Of a DNA stretch of 64,000 nucleotides, positions 49,029 through 60,234 are shown piece after piece (the first letter of the stretch is position 1; each line of letters opens with the position of its first letter). The notes under the pieces are model-generated. The model did not search any database and was not told where the DNA came from. It saw only the letters and a program-made list of their open reading frames with translations. The stretch covers positions 2,852,001 through 2,916,000 of the forward strand of contig JBBMOL010000073.1 of the NCBI GenBank assembly GCA_037954665.1, read 5' to 3'. A program made the position numbers and the translations under genes. The stretch comes from Laguncularia racemosa. Its lineage: Eukaryota; Streptophyta; Magnoliopsida; Myrtales; Combretaceae.

Positions 49029-50900
49029 CTAAAGATAATACATCTTAATAGCATCTATATTAATGGGATCTCTCAATTATAGACCATCCATTTGAGTTAA
49101 TATTAAAGTCCCTCATGATATCACCTTTTTTACAACATATGGGCCCTCATAGTTTAGGGTAAACTTCCCCCTTGAATCTTGAAGCATTTAGGAGAACTTT
49201 CTTTAACACCAGGTCTCCTTCTTTGAAACATTGAGGTCTCATTTTCTTGTTAAATGCTCGAGTCATTCTTTGTTGGTAGCATTGGCTATGACATAATGCA
49301 GCGAGTCTTTTTTCGTTGATCAAATTCAACTGATCAAGCCTCTTCTTTACCCAGTTTGATTCATCTAACTGCGCTTCTGATAGGATCTGAAAGGATGATA
49401 TTTTGACTTCAATTGGCAAAACTACTTCGGTACCATATATTAGAGAATATGGGGTAACTCCAGTAGATGCTTGAATTGAGGTTCTATAAGCCATGAAGGC
49501 GAATGGTAGCATCTCGTGCCAGTCTCTATAAGTGATTGTCACTTCTCGATAATTCTTTTGATGTTCTTGTTGGCTGCTTCCACTACCCCATTCATCTGAG
49601 GTCGGGTCGGTAAGGAGTCGAATTTCTGTAGCTTATATGGAACTATTGACATAAATCTGTCATCAACCTGTTGTTGAGGTTGGTGCTATTGTTGGTGATA
49701 ATTGATTCAGGAACTCTATATCGGGCTATTATGTCCCTCTTCAGGAATCGGACTATTACCCCTTTTGTAACACTGGCATATGATGAAACTTCTACCCATT
49801 TGGTGAAGTAATCAACGGCTACCAGTATGAATTTGTGACCATTGGATGCCTTTGGAGTGAGTGGCCTGATGATGTCGATTCCCCACATGGAGAAAGGCTA
49901 TGGTGCAGACAACGAATGAAGTTCTTTAGGTGGGACACTTATTCGGTTTGCATAAACTTGACACAAGTGACAGTGCTTGATATATTTGATGTAGTTTGAT
50001 TCCATTGTTAGCCAGTAGTAACCCATTCTCATGATTTTTCAAGCAGCATGTATCTATTCATGTGAGGTTCACGTACTCCTTCATGCACTTATTTCGTCAG
50101 TTCACCTGCTTCTTTTTTGTCCACACATCTTAGCAATGTTGTGTTAGGTGATCTTTTATAAAGCATAAGCTCGTTTAATAAGAAATGACTTGTTGACCTT
50201 CTGAGTGTTCTTTGGTCATTTTTGCTAGCTATTTCAAGGGATTTGCTTTCTTGGAGGAAAGTTTTGATATCGTAGTACCAAGGTTTATCATCTTATGTTT
50301 TTTCGATTACTAGATAGTAGGCGAGCCAATTTTGAATCTCTATTTTTAGTAGTTGGACTTCAGCTCCCCCTGTTATTTGAATCATAGACGCTAGTGTGGC
50401 GAGGGCATCTGCAAACTGATTTTGAGTACTTGGGATGTATGTGAAAGTGACTGCCTCGAATTTGTCGATTGGCTCCATCAAATGTTGATAGTATGGCACC
50501 AATTTGGGGTCTTTAGTTTTATATTCCCCTCATGTTTGTAATATGATGAGTGAAGAATCTCCGTATACATCCAATTCACGAATTTCCATGTGGCAAGCCA
50601 TTTTAAGGCTAAGGATGCATGCTTCATATTCCGCGATATTACTAGTATACGGAAATGTGAGCCTCATTGCTGATGGAAATTGTGTTCCTTCTGGTGATAT
50701 TAACAATGCCCCAATCCTATAACCGAATACATTGGCAACTCCATCAAAGAACATCTTCCATTTAGGGCTTTGACCTATCCCGTAGTCTTCTACCGGTTCG
50801 CCCTCCGCTATTAATATATATTCATCAGGGAATTGGGCTTGTGATTTTCCAAAATCTCCCTCAATTGGGTGTTCTACCAACTGATCGGCTAACAACTACC
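49029..50900 (-). pseudogene. Element G second RNase H and integrase, broken
   Basis: Second RNase H is at 50895-50530 and 50502-50293 (NIAEYEACILSLKMACHM, VYGDSSLIILQT). The integrase core is at 49888-49643 (WGIDIIRPLTP, DYFTKWVEVSSY; the second Asp region reads TNNSTN, so that Asp is lost). The end is at 49542-49147, and the stop position matches B at 49029-49031. The zinc-finger part near 50000-50250 is broken. Confidence 0.88.
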
Positions 50901-52480
50901 CTTTTATCGAATTTCGATTTATGTATGTGATATCAAATTCTGATAAGAGCATTTGCCATTTGGAGATTCTCCCTAATAAAATGGGCTTCTCTACCAAGTA
51001 TTTCAAATGATCATGTCTTGTTAGCAACTCAATAGGATAGTAAAGGGTGTATTGCCTTAATTGGTACATGACCTAAATCAAAACATAACAAGTCCTCTCT
51101 ATTTCAGAATACCTCTATTCCCTGTCTGTGAACTTCTAACTCAAATAGTATATGGAACATTCCCTCCCCTCTTCATCTTTTTGCCCTAGCACGCGTCCTA
51201 TAGATTCAAGGAGTATCGTGAGATGCAAGAATAAGGGTTTTCCTTGTTTTGGGACTACTAAGACTAGGGGATTTGTGAGATAGTCTTTGATCATTTTGAA
51301 TGCTCTTTCGCATTCATCGTCCCATTCTACCGTGACGTTCGTTTTTAGCAGACGACACTTATTCATGAGTTGTAAGATGAAACGAGCTATATAGTTCAAT
51401 CTTCCCAGTAGACCTCTCACCTCCTTGATAGTATGTGGAGAGGGTAGTTCCAATATGACCTTTACTTTGTCAAGGTCGATTTTAATACCTTCTCGGCTTA
51501 TGACAAACCCTAACAGCTTGCCTGTTGTGACCTCATAAGTGCATTTTTCAGGATTCAACTTGAGCTGAAACTTTCTCAATTGCTTGAACAATTTCCTCAA
51601 GATAACCACCTGGTTTTCTTCTCCTTTAGACTTGGCTATCATATCGCCGACGTGTACTTCAACTTCTTGATGCATTATGTCATGAAGTATCGTGACCATG
51701 GCCCTCTGATACATTACTTTGGCGTTCTTCAAACCAAAGGGCATAACTTTGTAACAGAAAGTTCCCCATGTTGTGATAAAGGTTATTTTAGTTTTATCTT
51801 CTTCAGCCATTTTTATCTGATTATATCCTGAGAAACCACCCATAAATGAGAAGAGATGGTTCCCTACGGTATTATCTACTAGGACGTCAATATGGGGTAG
51901 AGGAAAATTGTCTTTGGGCATAGCTTGATTTAAGTCTCGAAGGTATACATATACTCGTACTTTTCCATTCTTCTTTAGAATGGGGACTATATTTGCTACC
52001 CATTCTAAGTAGTCTGACAACTCAATAAACCCCACTTCTGGTAGTTTCTTGACTTCCTCTTTGATCTCTAGTAAGATGTCAGGCCTAAATCTTCTCAATT
52101 TTTGTTTTTTAGGTTTGACATCTTCTCTCGTAGGTAGCTTGTGAACTACTATTGACTGATCGAGTCCTAGCATGTCGCCATATGACCAGGTAAATACATC
52201 TGCATATCCAGTCAATAACTTGGTTATCTCACGCTTTTGCTCGTCACTTAAGTTAGCCTCGATCTTGAGGTTTTTGGGTTCCTCTATGCTTCCTAGATTT
52301 ACTGTCTCCATTGGCTCATTGATTGAGATTTTACTTTGTTCATGTTTTTGCCAATTTTCTTGTATTATTTTGTGGTTAAGGACATCGCTTCCAACGGTTG
52401 ACCCAGTAGTGTCGGAAACGATATTAATGTTTTCATTACTTACCTGCGTAAAATGTTCCTGACATTCGACAGTAGGGAAT
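50901..52480 (-). pseudogene. Element G reverse transcriptase and RNase H: long open frame, dead active site
   Basis: The frame 52506-51136 is open for 456 codons, the longest RT frame in the window; its first codons lie in the predicted intron. It spans the linker (IIQENWQKHEQSKISINEP), the whole RT and the start of RNase H. Catalytic residues are lost: FSFMGGFSGYNQI has Gly for the first Asp, the YVDD position reads HVGD, and the VDFRDLN motif reads VYLRDLN. A four-residue in-frame loss lies before NVTVEW. RNase H after 51136 is broken by stops. The enzyme could not work even if translated. Confidence 0.92.
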
Positions 52481-52609
52481 CTGTGGGGAAAATAAAGCGA
52501 GAACATATATATATATAAGAAAAAGAGATAAACTTCAATTTATTGAATTTGAAGAATAATAATCACAATGAAAATCTGTTTAACAATTGTTCCCTATCCT
52601 CGAGCTGAC
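52481..52609 (-). other. Predicted protease-RT intron, element G
   Basis: CACTAG|GTCAGC to TTTTCCCCACAG|AT, 129 bases on the - strand, with the best acceptor of the three copies. Removal joins the protease tail in frame to the long RT frame. Confidence 0.65.
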
Positions 52610-54904
52610 CTAGTGCTATTAACAAGATAACAGGACCAATTGTTAAGAGCTGGATGCTGATTAGACGTGCGAAAGGCTGAGCCCTCATTACTGGCATCAA
52701 TTTGGTTTATCCCTGGCTCTTACTTGGTAGTTGCCCGCATGAATGATTGTTGGAGGGGTGGAAAATGCATCTGGGTATCACTCAGCGTCTCTTTCCTTCT
52801 ACTTCTAATAGCTCTTGCTTGTGCCTCTTCTTAGGATGTAGGAATGTACCATAGTCCAAACGTCCCTTATTGTCCCTCCTTGAACTGATGACCTTCCTTG
52901 CTCGTTACCATACTTACTTCATTGAACATTTGGAGCCCCAAGTCTTCAGGACCGTCTTCCCTAATGTAAGGTATAGTGGTTTCTTTGTAGATAGCATAGT
53001 CTTGTTCTCCCAATACGGTGATGATCTGTCCATTTGCTATGAACTTAACCTTTTGATGGAGGCTTAAAGGTATAGCTCTGGCAGTGTGTATCTATGGCCT
53101 TCCTAATAGTACATTGAAAGACCTTGGAATGTCGAGGACTTGGAAAGAGATGTGGAACGTTTGTGGACTAATCTCCACTGGTAGGGTGATTTCCCCTACT
53201 ATCTCCCTCTTAGACCCATCGAAGGCCCTAACCACTATCAAGCTTAGCTTGATGTTGTTCACATTGACTCCCAACAGGTCAAGGGTGGCCAAAGGGCACA
53301 CATTGAGAGAAGATCCATTGTCTATGAGTACTTTTGAGACAATTGTGTCATTGCATTTTACTACTATAAACAGTGGTTTCGTGTGTTGGTCTCCATCTTC
53401 TCCCAACTCTTCGGGAGAGAACGATATTTAATCCATGGTGAAGATCGAATCTACTACATGGCTCAGCTTCTCCATTGTGATGCCTTCTAGTACCCTGATC
53501 TGTTTGAGTACTCTAAAGAGTGCTTTCCGGTGGGGCTCGGATGTTGTGAGGAGGCCCATAAGTGATATTTGGGTTGGAACTTTACTAAGTTGCTCTATGA
53601 TTTTGTATTCACTTACCTTGATCATTTTTGTGAATGCAGGGAGCCCCTCTTCTTCTTTCTTTCTCTACTACAGTGCCAGGCTCTTCAGCTGAGGTCTTGT
53701 ACTTAGGGTCATAAATTCTCCTAGAACGGGTGATTCCTCCTATAATAGGAGACCCTTCTTGATCGAGAGCCTAATAGTCAAATAGTGACCTTGGTAGCCT
53801 GGGTTTAATTCATTGGTGACTGCTGGATTAGGGCATTCATAGTTTGGAATGTCACACGGGACCTAACCCTGTCAACCAGGTTGGAATTAACCGTGCTAAC
53901 AATAGATTCCTTAGCTTTATTACCTCCCACGAGCTTTGGAGATGATGTAACTCTAGGATGGCTGACTATCTGGAGTCTCCTTGACGTAATGGCATTCTCT
54001 ATTCTGTAACCTACTGCCACTACCTTTGCGAAACTGGATGACGTCTGGCCCACTAGATGTGTCAAATAAGTTTTCTCTAGAGTGTTGACAAAGATGAATG
54101 TTAATTCTTTTTCTAAAATCGGGGTTGTTACCCTGGCAGCTTGAGCCCTCCAGCGTTGGGCGTACTCTTTAAAGGATTCACTGTGTTTCTTTTGGAGGCT
54201 TCCCAAATCCATTATCGAATGGGCAACTTCGATGTTGAATTTGTATTGCTCATAAAATGTCCGAGCAACTCTTTCCCAGGTGTTGACTTAGCTGAAGTCC
54301 AAATGTGCATACTAGACGAGGGCGAGGCCTGTGAGGCTGTCTTGGAAGGTTTGGACCATGAGTTGTTCATATTAGGCATATTTGCTCATCTTCCGCACAT
54401 ACAACCTCTATGCATCTTAAGGCATCCAGTGTTGTCATATTTTTCAAACTCTAGGGTTTTGAACTTCTTTGGATAAGCCTCTTCCCCATATACTAGTAGA
54501 CTGGTGATTCCAGCCTGTTCAAAACTGTTAGGTCCTTCTAACATCTTCATCTTGTCAGCTAGTTATTGGAAAAGTTTTCTCTCCATCTCCTTTTGCCTGT
54601 CTTCCATTTCCTTTTTTATGTCATCCGAGGTTGGGCCAAGGTTGACTCTCAATTCATATTTGAATGCTGGATTAAGGTAGGAGTTGATCTCCTCATACTC
54701 TGGAGGCCGATTCTCTACTGCCTTTCCTTTTCTAGCTCCTGAATGTTCTTCATGAGTTGGTTGGGTGGTGTGAAGGAGGCCAATGCTCTCAGTCAGGAGG
54801 TAGACTTGTGCAGCCAATTGTTGGATCGTTTGTTATAGGGATACGATCCTTGGGTTTGAGGCAGAATCAACGCTAGTGTTGTTACAATTATCATTATTGT
54901 TGCC
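52610..54904 (-). pseudogene. Element G protease and internally deleted gag
   Basis: The protease is open at 53406-53092 with VLIDNGSSLNVCPLATLD and a C-terminal LGRP. Gag parts are at 54817-54563 (N-terminus) and 54212-53805 (capsid end, FKEYAQRWRAQAARV). Compared with B, about 700 bases are missing near 53786: the Tat-type FTPIPIPL segment, the zinc knuckle and the following linker. The capsid start near 54300-54500 is broken by stops. Element H splits the gag start at codon 6. Confidence 0.85.
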
Positions 54905-55130
54905 TGATAGAGCCATTTTATACTTAATCTTTATAGTATAAATTGTGCTAATTCATTATTGATTTTATAGAAATCATAAGGAGATGGTACTTAATTCTAT
55001 TATGGTGATAAATCAGGTTAAATGGAGTCAAGGATGCTAATTCAAGTAAATTAGAGAAGTCATCTACAACTTGGATTAAGACAAGGATTTACACCGCCAG
55101 AGGGAAGTACATGGGCGTGTAATTGAAGTA

Positions 55131-55497
55131 CACGGCCGTGTACTTGGTTTTGAATCAACAGGAAGATACACGGTTGAAGTACACGGCCGTGTATCAGAAG
55201 CACGGTTTGAGGCACGGCCATGGTGCAAACCGTGTTACACATTGGACAAAAAGGCGGAAATGTGGACTTTCAACAGAGAGAGACACGGCTTAGGGCACGG
55301 CCGTGGTGGAAGCCGTGGGAGAAACCGTGCTTGGAGCCGTGGTGGAAGCTAGACGTGCCAAGGAGAACTTGTAGATCATGCACAGAGGAGGCACGGTTGA
55401 AAATCTAGCCGTGGGTGGAACCGTGCTACACACTGGACACGGAAGATGATACGTGAATTATGCATCGAGGAAGGCACGGCTTGACCCACGGCCGTGT
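55131..55497 (+). repeat. Cluster of CACGG/CCGTG palindromes in element H U3
   Basis: Four exact CACGGCCGTG palindromes (55131-55140, 55182-55191, 55296-55305, 55488-55497) and several half sites or near matches (CACGGTT, AACCGTG, CACGGCCATGG) in about 370 bases. The 3' LTR repeats the pattern from about 60461. LTR F has a single copy. Confidence 0.85.
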
Positions 55498-55605
55498 GGT
55501 AGGGCGTGCCAAGCAGACGAAGATTCACTTCTCGAAATCTACTTGGAAAAGGAAAGATATTTTCGTATCTTGCTAGCAAAAAATCACATGCCATCCCTCT
55601 AACAA

Positions 55606-55613
55606 TATAAATA
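55606..55613 (+). promoter_or_regulatory. TATA box of element H 5' LTR
   Basis: TATAAATA just after the palindrome cluster and before a leader starting near CCAACCCTAG. The 3' LTR copy is at 60937-60944. Confidence 0.75.
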
Positions 55614-56541
55614 GAACCAACCCTAGAAGGTGAGGATAACTTTTGAATCTTTTAATCTGGAATCTTTGGATCATCTTGGAGGCAGAGCAGGCAACCGGTT
55701 TCATCATGTCTCTACTTTTTATTTTCGTTTTGTTGATGAACATGAGTAGCTAAGCTACTTTTCTAGCCAAAGGGTCATAGATGTTTAATTCTCCACGAAT
55801 TGTGAGGTCTAATTGACTTGTATTTATTCTATTCTTTGTTTTTAGATATTCATATATCTTCTGATCGTTTTGTCATTATTATCTTTGTTGATTGGTATGA
55901 ATAGAGCTCTTCTACTCAATTAGCAAGTTAATATATTGTCAACTAGCACGTCAAATCCGTAATTGTTTGATTGTTCTAGTCTCAGTGACACAATAACATG
56001 TTTGGTTATAAAATAGTGATCGAATTCATGTTATAGAGGTGTGTGATCATGTTTAAATAGATTATCTTATAATCTACTGGCATGAATTGGTGGTCTCTCT
56101 AGTTTTTAATGCTATTGGTAGATTAAATCCTAAGCGCTTGTTTGGGGTTGTCTAATCGATAAGAGAAATAATCAAAGAGCTTCTCTTGGTTATCGAGGAA
56201 GTACGGAGAGATAGGTTGTTAGAGCTTGTTAATAACCATAACCAGTTTATCTAGGAATAAGAATAGAAAACATTTGCATCGATGATCAATTCCTTGAATT
56301 AAACTATCTTGATTCCTTTGGCTAGGCTTTTATCAATATTCAATTTTCTTATCTTGTTTTAACTTTATTCGATTCACAAACCAAACCCCCCCCCCCATTT
56401 TCCTTTTCCTTTTTATTCTCCTTGGATAGAAATAAATTTAACCAATCTCTGTGGATTCGACCCTACTCACCACTATATGCAAATCATATAATTGTCTAGG
56501 AGTAGGTTTTATTTTTGTTGGATTCGACACCCATCAAATTT

Positions 56542-56559
56542 TGGCGCCGTTGCCGGGGA
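56542..56559 (+). other. Primer-binding site, element H
   Basis: TGGCGCCGTTGCCGGGGA five bases after the LTR, the tRNA-Asp-type site common in Athila and other plant gypsy elements. Confidence 0.88.
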
Positions 56560-56587
56560 TTGGTGTCAAATTTATTTCTATTCTTGT

Positions 56588-57886
56588 ATGACTCGTTCTT
56601 CTCAGACAGGTGAACTAACTTATAATCCGGAGATTGAGAAGACTCTAAAGAGGCTGCGACAAGAAGCTAGATCATCCACTAGACTGAACTTAGCATCGGA
56701 TTTGTCTGATTCATCCCTTGATTCAGAAAAAGAAGACGATATGGCAAATCCCGAGAGAACCTTAAGGGAGTTGGCTGCGCCGGATGTGAATCAACAACCA
56801 CTTTGTATTCACTATCCCGAACTAGCTATTGAATTCGAGTTGAAATCTGGGTTGATACATCTGCTACCCACCTTTCATGGTCTTGAGAATGAAGATCCTC
56901 ATAAGCATTTGAAAGCATTTCATATAGTGTGTTCTAGTATGAGGCCGCAAGGGATAACTGACGATCAAATCAAGCTACGTGCTTTCCCGTTTTCTTTAAG
57001 TACTAAAGCTAAAGATTGGTTGTTTTATTTGCCTCCAGGTTCTATAACCACATGGACTGATATGGTGAGACTCTTCTTGGACAAATTCTTCCCCGCATCC
57101 AGAGCCGCTGGTATAAGAAGAGAAATTTGTGGTATAAAACAGAGGGACATCGAGACTCTTCATGAGTATTGGGAGAGGTTCAAGCAATTGTGTGCAAGCT
57201 GCCCACAACATGGAATATCTGAACAACTCCTCATCCAATATTTTTACAAAGGCCTACTTCCGATGGAGAGGAAGATGATGGATGCTGCAAGTGGAGGCGC
57301 CATAGTAAACAAAACCCCTGGTCAAGCTAGGGAATTGATCTCCATTATGGCTGCCAATTCGCAACAATTTGGGTATAGGCATGATACATCTTCAAGGAAG
57401 GTAAATGAGGTAAGTGTGTCTAACCTTGAACATCAAATTTCTAATCTAACCTCCCTTGTGCAGCAGCTAGCTCTTGGAAAAACACAGCAGGTGAAGGCTT
57501 GTGGAATTTGTGCTGCTCCTAATCATCCGACCGACATGTGCCCCACATTGCAAGATGACAACCATGAACACGCCAATGCTGTAGGTGGATTTCCAGGACA
57601 ACCGCAATGGAAGTATGACCCCTACTCGAATACTTACAATCCTGGATGGAGGGATCATCCTAACTTCCGATATGGCAATAACCCACAGCAATTCCAACAA
57701 TTCCAGCCTAAGCCATCACACCAAGTACCCCAAGCTCCTTCCACTTCAGGTATGTCTCTTGAGGACATTGTTAAGTCTCTCGCTGTTAATACCAAACAAT
57801 TTCAGGAGGAAACAAAGCAAAGCATTCAAAACTTGGAGAATCAGGTAAGCCAACTTGCTTCTGCTGTCAATAGGTTAGAAACTTAA
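56588..57886 (+). CDS. Element H Gag (Athila type)
   Basis: 432 codons from ATG 56588; the open frame extends upstream into the primer-binding site and LTR but that part is not expected to be translated. The N-terminus is variable and charged. The Retrotrans_gag capsid domain spans about residues 85-230 (LLPTFHGLENEDPHKHL, FPFSLSTKAKDWLFYLPPGS, EYWERFKQLCASCP). An exact C-x2-C-x4-H-x4-C zinc knuckle is at residues 305-318 (CGICAAPNHPTDMC). A Gln/Pro/Asn-rich stretch and a coiled-coil-like end follow. It would form the particle and bind RNA. It ends at TAA 57884-57886, after which the protease continues in the same frame. Confidence 0.92.
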   Translation: MTRSSQTGELTYNPEIEKTLKRLRQEARSSTRLNLASDLSDSSLDSEKEDDMANPERTLRELAAPDVNQQPLCIHYPELAIEFELKSGLIHLLPTFHGLENEDPHKHLKAFHIVCSSMRPQGITDDQIKLRAFPFSLSTKAKDWLFYLPPGSITTWTDMVRLFLDKFFPASRAAGIRREICGIKQRDIETLHEYWERFKQLCASCPQHGISEQLLIQYFYKGLLPMERKMMDAASGGAIVNKTPGQARELISIMAANSQQFGYRHDTSSRKVNEVSVSNLEHQISNLTSLVQQLALGKTQQVKACGICAAPNHPTDMCPTLQDDNHEHANAVGGFPGQPQWKYDPYSNTYNPGWRDHPNFRYGNNPQQFQQFQPKPSHQVPQAPSTSGMSLEDIVKSLAVNTKQFQEETKQSIQNLENQVSQLASAVNRLET

Positions 57887-58855
57887 GGTAAGTTACCTTC
57901 TCAAACTATTACAAACCCGAAGCAAAGCGTTAATGCAATTACCTTGAGAAGTGGAACAGAATTGCAGGGATCAATTAAGAAAGGACACTCATCTACTCTT
58001 GGGGAAGAGACTAAGCAAGAAATTTCAACTCCAAGCCAGCAGGACAACCAGATTAGCAAGTCTCTAGTTGAGCCATCAAAGGTCACATTGATACCACCTC
58101 CTTTCCCCCCCAGATTGGCGAAATCCAAGAATGAAGCGGAAGAAAAAGAGATTCTGGAAACTTTTCGCAAAGTCGAGGTAAATATTCCTTTGCTTGATGC
58201 AATTAAGCAAATACCGCGCTATGCTAGATTTCTCAAAGACTTATGCACTAACAAAAGGAAGCTGAAAGGCAATGAAAAGATTAGTGTGAGTGAAAATGTT
58301 TCAGCTATTATTCAGAAGAAGCTTCCTCCTAAATGCAAGGATCTAGGTATGTTTACTATTCCTTACAAAATAGGTAATCTTGGAATCGCTAAAGCCATGT
58401 GTGATTTAGGAGCTTCTATCAATGTCATGCCTTTGTCTGTTTATCAACGTTTAAATGTTGGTCCCTTGAAGGAAACGGGTGTCATTGTTCAACTTGCTGA
58501 CAGGTCCAATGTTTATCCTGAGGGAGTTTTAGAGGATGTTTTAGTTCAAGTCAATGGGTTGGTTTTTCCTGCTGATTTTTATGTGCTTGACATGGACGAT
58601 AGTGATTCTCATACTTCATCACTGATATTATTAGGGCGACCATTCCTTAAGACTTCTAAAACGAAAATCGATGTAAATGATGGCACCCTCACTATGGAAT
58701 TTGATGGTGAAGTGATTAAATTTAACATTTATGATGCCATGAAACATCCTAACGATATTTCCATTGTTTTTGTTGCGGATGTTATTAACCCACCACCACA
58801 GGCACCCAAGCTAGAATCAAAATCCTTATCCGAACATCTAGCCAGGAACGTCTAG
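57887..58855 (+). CDS. Element H aspartic protease region
   Basis: This is in the same frame as gag after a single TAA. From 57887 it is open for 322 codons; the first ATG is at 57944. It contains the NAITLRSGTEL linker typical of Athila, then VEVNIPLLDAIKQIPRYARF, and a retropepsin-like domain with active-site CDLGASINVMPLSVY and LLGRPFLKTS. In Athila the pol frame continues into RT; here it stops at 58853-58855. Without a Gag stop bypass the protease would need its own start or read-through. The stop could be a simple mutation. Confidence 0.88.
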   Translation, partial: GKLPSQTITNPKQSVNAITLRSGTELQGSIKKGHSSTLGEETKQEISTPSQQDNQISKSLVEPSKVTLIPPPFPPRLAKSKNEAEEKEILETFRKVEVNIPLLDAIKQIPRYARFLKDLCTNKRKLKGNEKISVSENVSAIIQKKLPPKCKDLGMFTIPYKIGNLGIAKAMCDLGASINVMPLSVYQRLNVGPLKETGVIVQLADRSNVYPEGVLEDVLVQVNGLVFPADFYVLDMDDSDSHTSSLILLGRPFLKTSKTKIDVNDGTLTMEFDGEVIKFNIYDAMKHPNDISIVFVADVINPPPQAPKLESKSLSEHLARNV

Positions 58856-60195
58856 CCAAAGACGTTAAAGAAAGGCGCTTCATGGGAGGGAACCCATGTC
58901 AAAAAAAAAAAAAAAAATAGTTTGTTTTGCTTTAGTTTTGTTTTATTTTAGTTTTAGTTTTGTTGTGATTTTCGGGTAGTTTTGAAATCTTTAGATCAGC
59001 TGCAGCAAGGATACACATAATCAGATGACACTTTCCAGAGCTTAAGGGGAGAACTCCAATACCAGGGAAGTACCGGTATTTAATTTCTCTTATCCTCTAA
59101 TGTTCCTTGAGTTGTTCATTCCTCTTTCATTGTGCTGAATTTGGAACAGTGAGGACACCATTCAAGCTAAATGTGGGGGAGAGGATAATACAATATAGAG
59201 AATAGAGAACTAACTTATACTCTGAATGTTTGTCCTTAAGCAATTTTAAGCTAAAATTTTTTCAAAATTATCATGACATCTAGAGATTGTACTAAATGTT
59301 GTAATAAGCATCTACAAAATGTGAAATTGACTTGTTCAAATGCTTTACTCACCCACTGCTATGATTAGAATACATGGTTAAAATTAAGTAGTGAAATCTT
59401 TAAGAAACAAATTTACCTTGTATTTAGCTTTAGAATTGGAAGTCTAAGAGTAAGTCGAGTCCCTAAGTGAAAAATAAACAAGTTTACTTCTAGGTTATAT
59501 TAGCTACTGTATACTCTTTGAAGTTGTTTGTAAAGCAATCATAACACTTAGTGAAAAAAAAAAAAAAAGAATCAAGCATAGCCATTACTCCAATGATTCA
59601 ACTAATTGAGTTAAGAGTATTCAAACTTGAATGTTAGAGTGAGGAAGAGTCCGTAGGGGTATCTCAAAACCCGGTCACTTGAGTGATGAGCTCGGGATGT
59701 TGCCGACTCAATGAACTCACTATAACGATAAGGGCGAAAAAGGCAAAAGTTCATGAAAAGAAGCGGGCAAAAACCCGTCAAAATAGATGCTTGAATAAAT
59801 CAAAAGAACATGAATGTAAACATTCATTGAATAAAACAAAGATGTATAAAAGAGAGAATATCTAGCAAAGAGCTTATACCATATGCTTTTACTTTATGCT
59901 GCAAGGATTATATGGTTGATAATATCCAATGAAGTTTAATTGGGTGTTTTTCCTTAGTGGATTAAGTATTTACTTTTGGAATAAAAATTCTTTTGCTAAA
60001 CATGAGGATTAAAGTTTGTTTTGTTTAGATTAGCTATTAAATTTTGTCCATGGTAATTTGATCACAGGAAACCAGTTTGGTTGAAGTAGTAGACATTAAA
60101 ATTACAAGTCATGAATTATAAATGAATAGATGCTTGGAATGATGAAAAGAAAGTTTGTATAATCTATGACAGATTTCTCAATTGATTTGATGCAA

Positions 60196-60213
60196 TTGCT
60201 TGAGGACAAGCAA
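60196..60213 (+). other. Hairpin before the polypurine tract of element H
   Basis: TTGCTTG-AGGA-CAAGCAA forms a perfect 7-bp stem with a 4-base loop, eight bases before the polypurine tract. Similar CTTGAGGACAAGCAA sequence is common before the 3' LTR of plant gypsy elements. Confidence 0.7.
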
Positions 60214-60220
60214 GAGTTTA

Positions 60221-60234
60221 AGTGTGGGGGAATT
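60221..60234 (+). other. Polypurine tract of element H
   Basis: AGTGTGGGGGAATT directly before the 3' LTR. A second, internal GTGGGGGAG tract is at about 59172-59180. Confidence 0.85.

Larger units (their letters stand above)
54905..56536 (+). repeat. Element H 5' LTR
   Basis: TGATAGAGCC...GACACCCATCA, 1632 bp. The U3 part is rich in CACGG/CCGTG repeats (55131-55497), followed by a TATA box (55606-55613). A C-run of about 10 bases near 56386 is shorter in the 3' LTR. TSD TTGCC precedes it. Confidence 0.95.
58856..60234 (+). other. Element H noncoding region after the protease
   Basis: About 1.4 kb without a convincing ORF. It opens with AAAGGCGCTTCATGGGAGGG and then GGAACAGTGAGGACACC...AAATGTGGGGGAG, which resembles the region after pol in Athila elements. 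RT, RNase H and integrase were therefore probably lost by deletion near 58800-58870. It ends with a hairpin and the polypurine tract. Confidence 0.7.

Noticed and set aside
59683..59865. 60-codon Lys-rich frame in the noncoding part of H
   Set aside because: Low-complexity, short, and without similarity to gypsy pol proteins.
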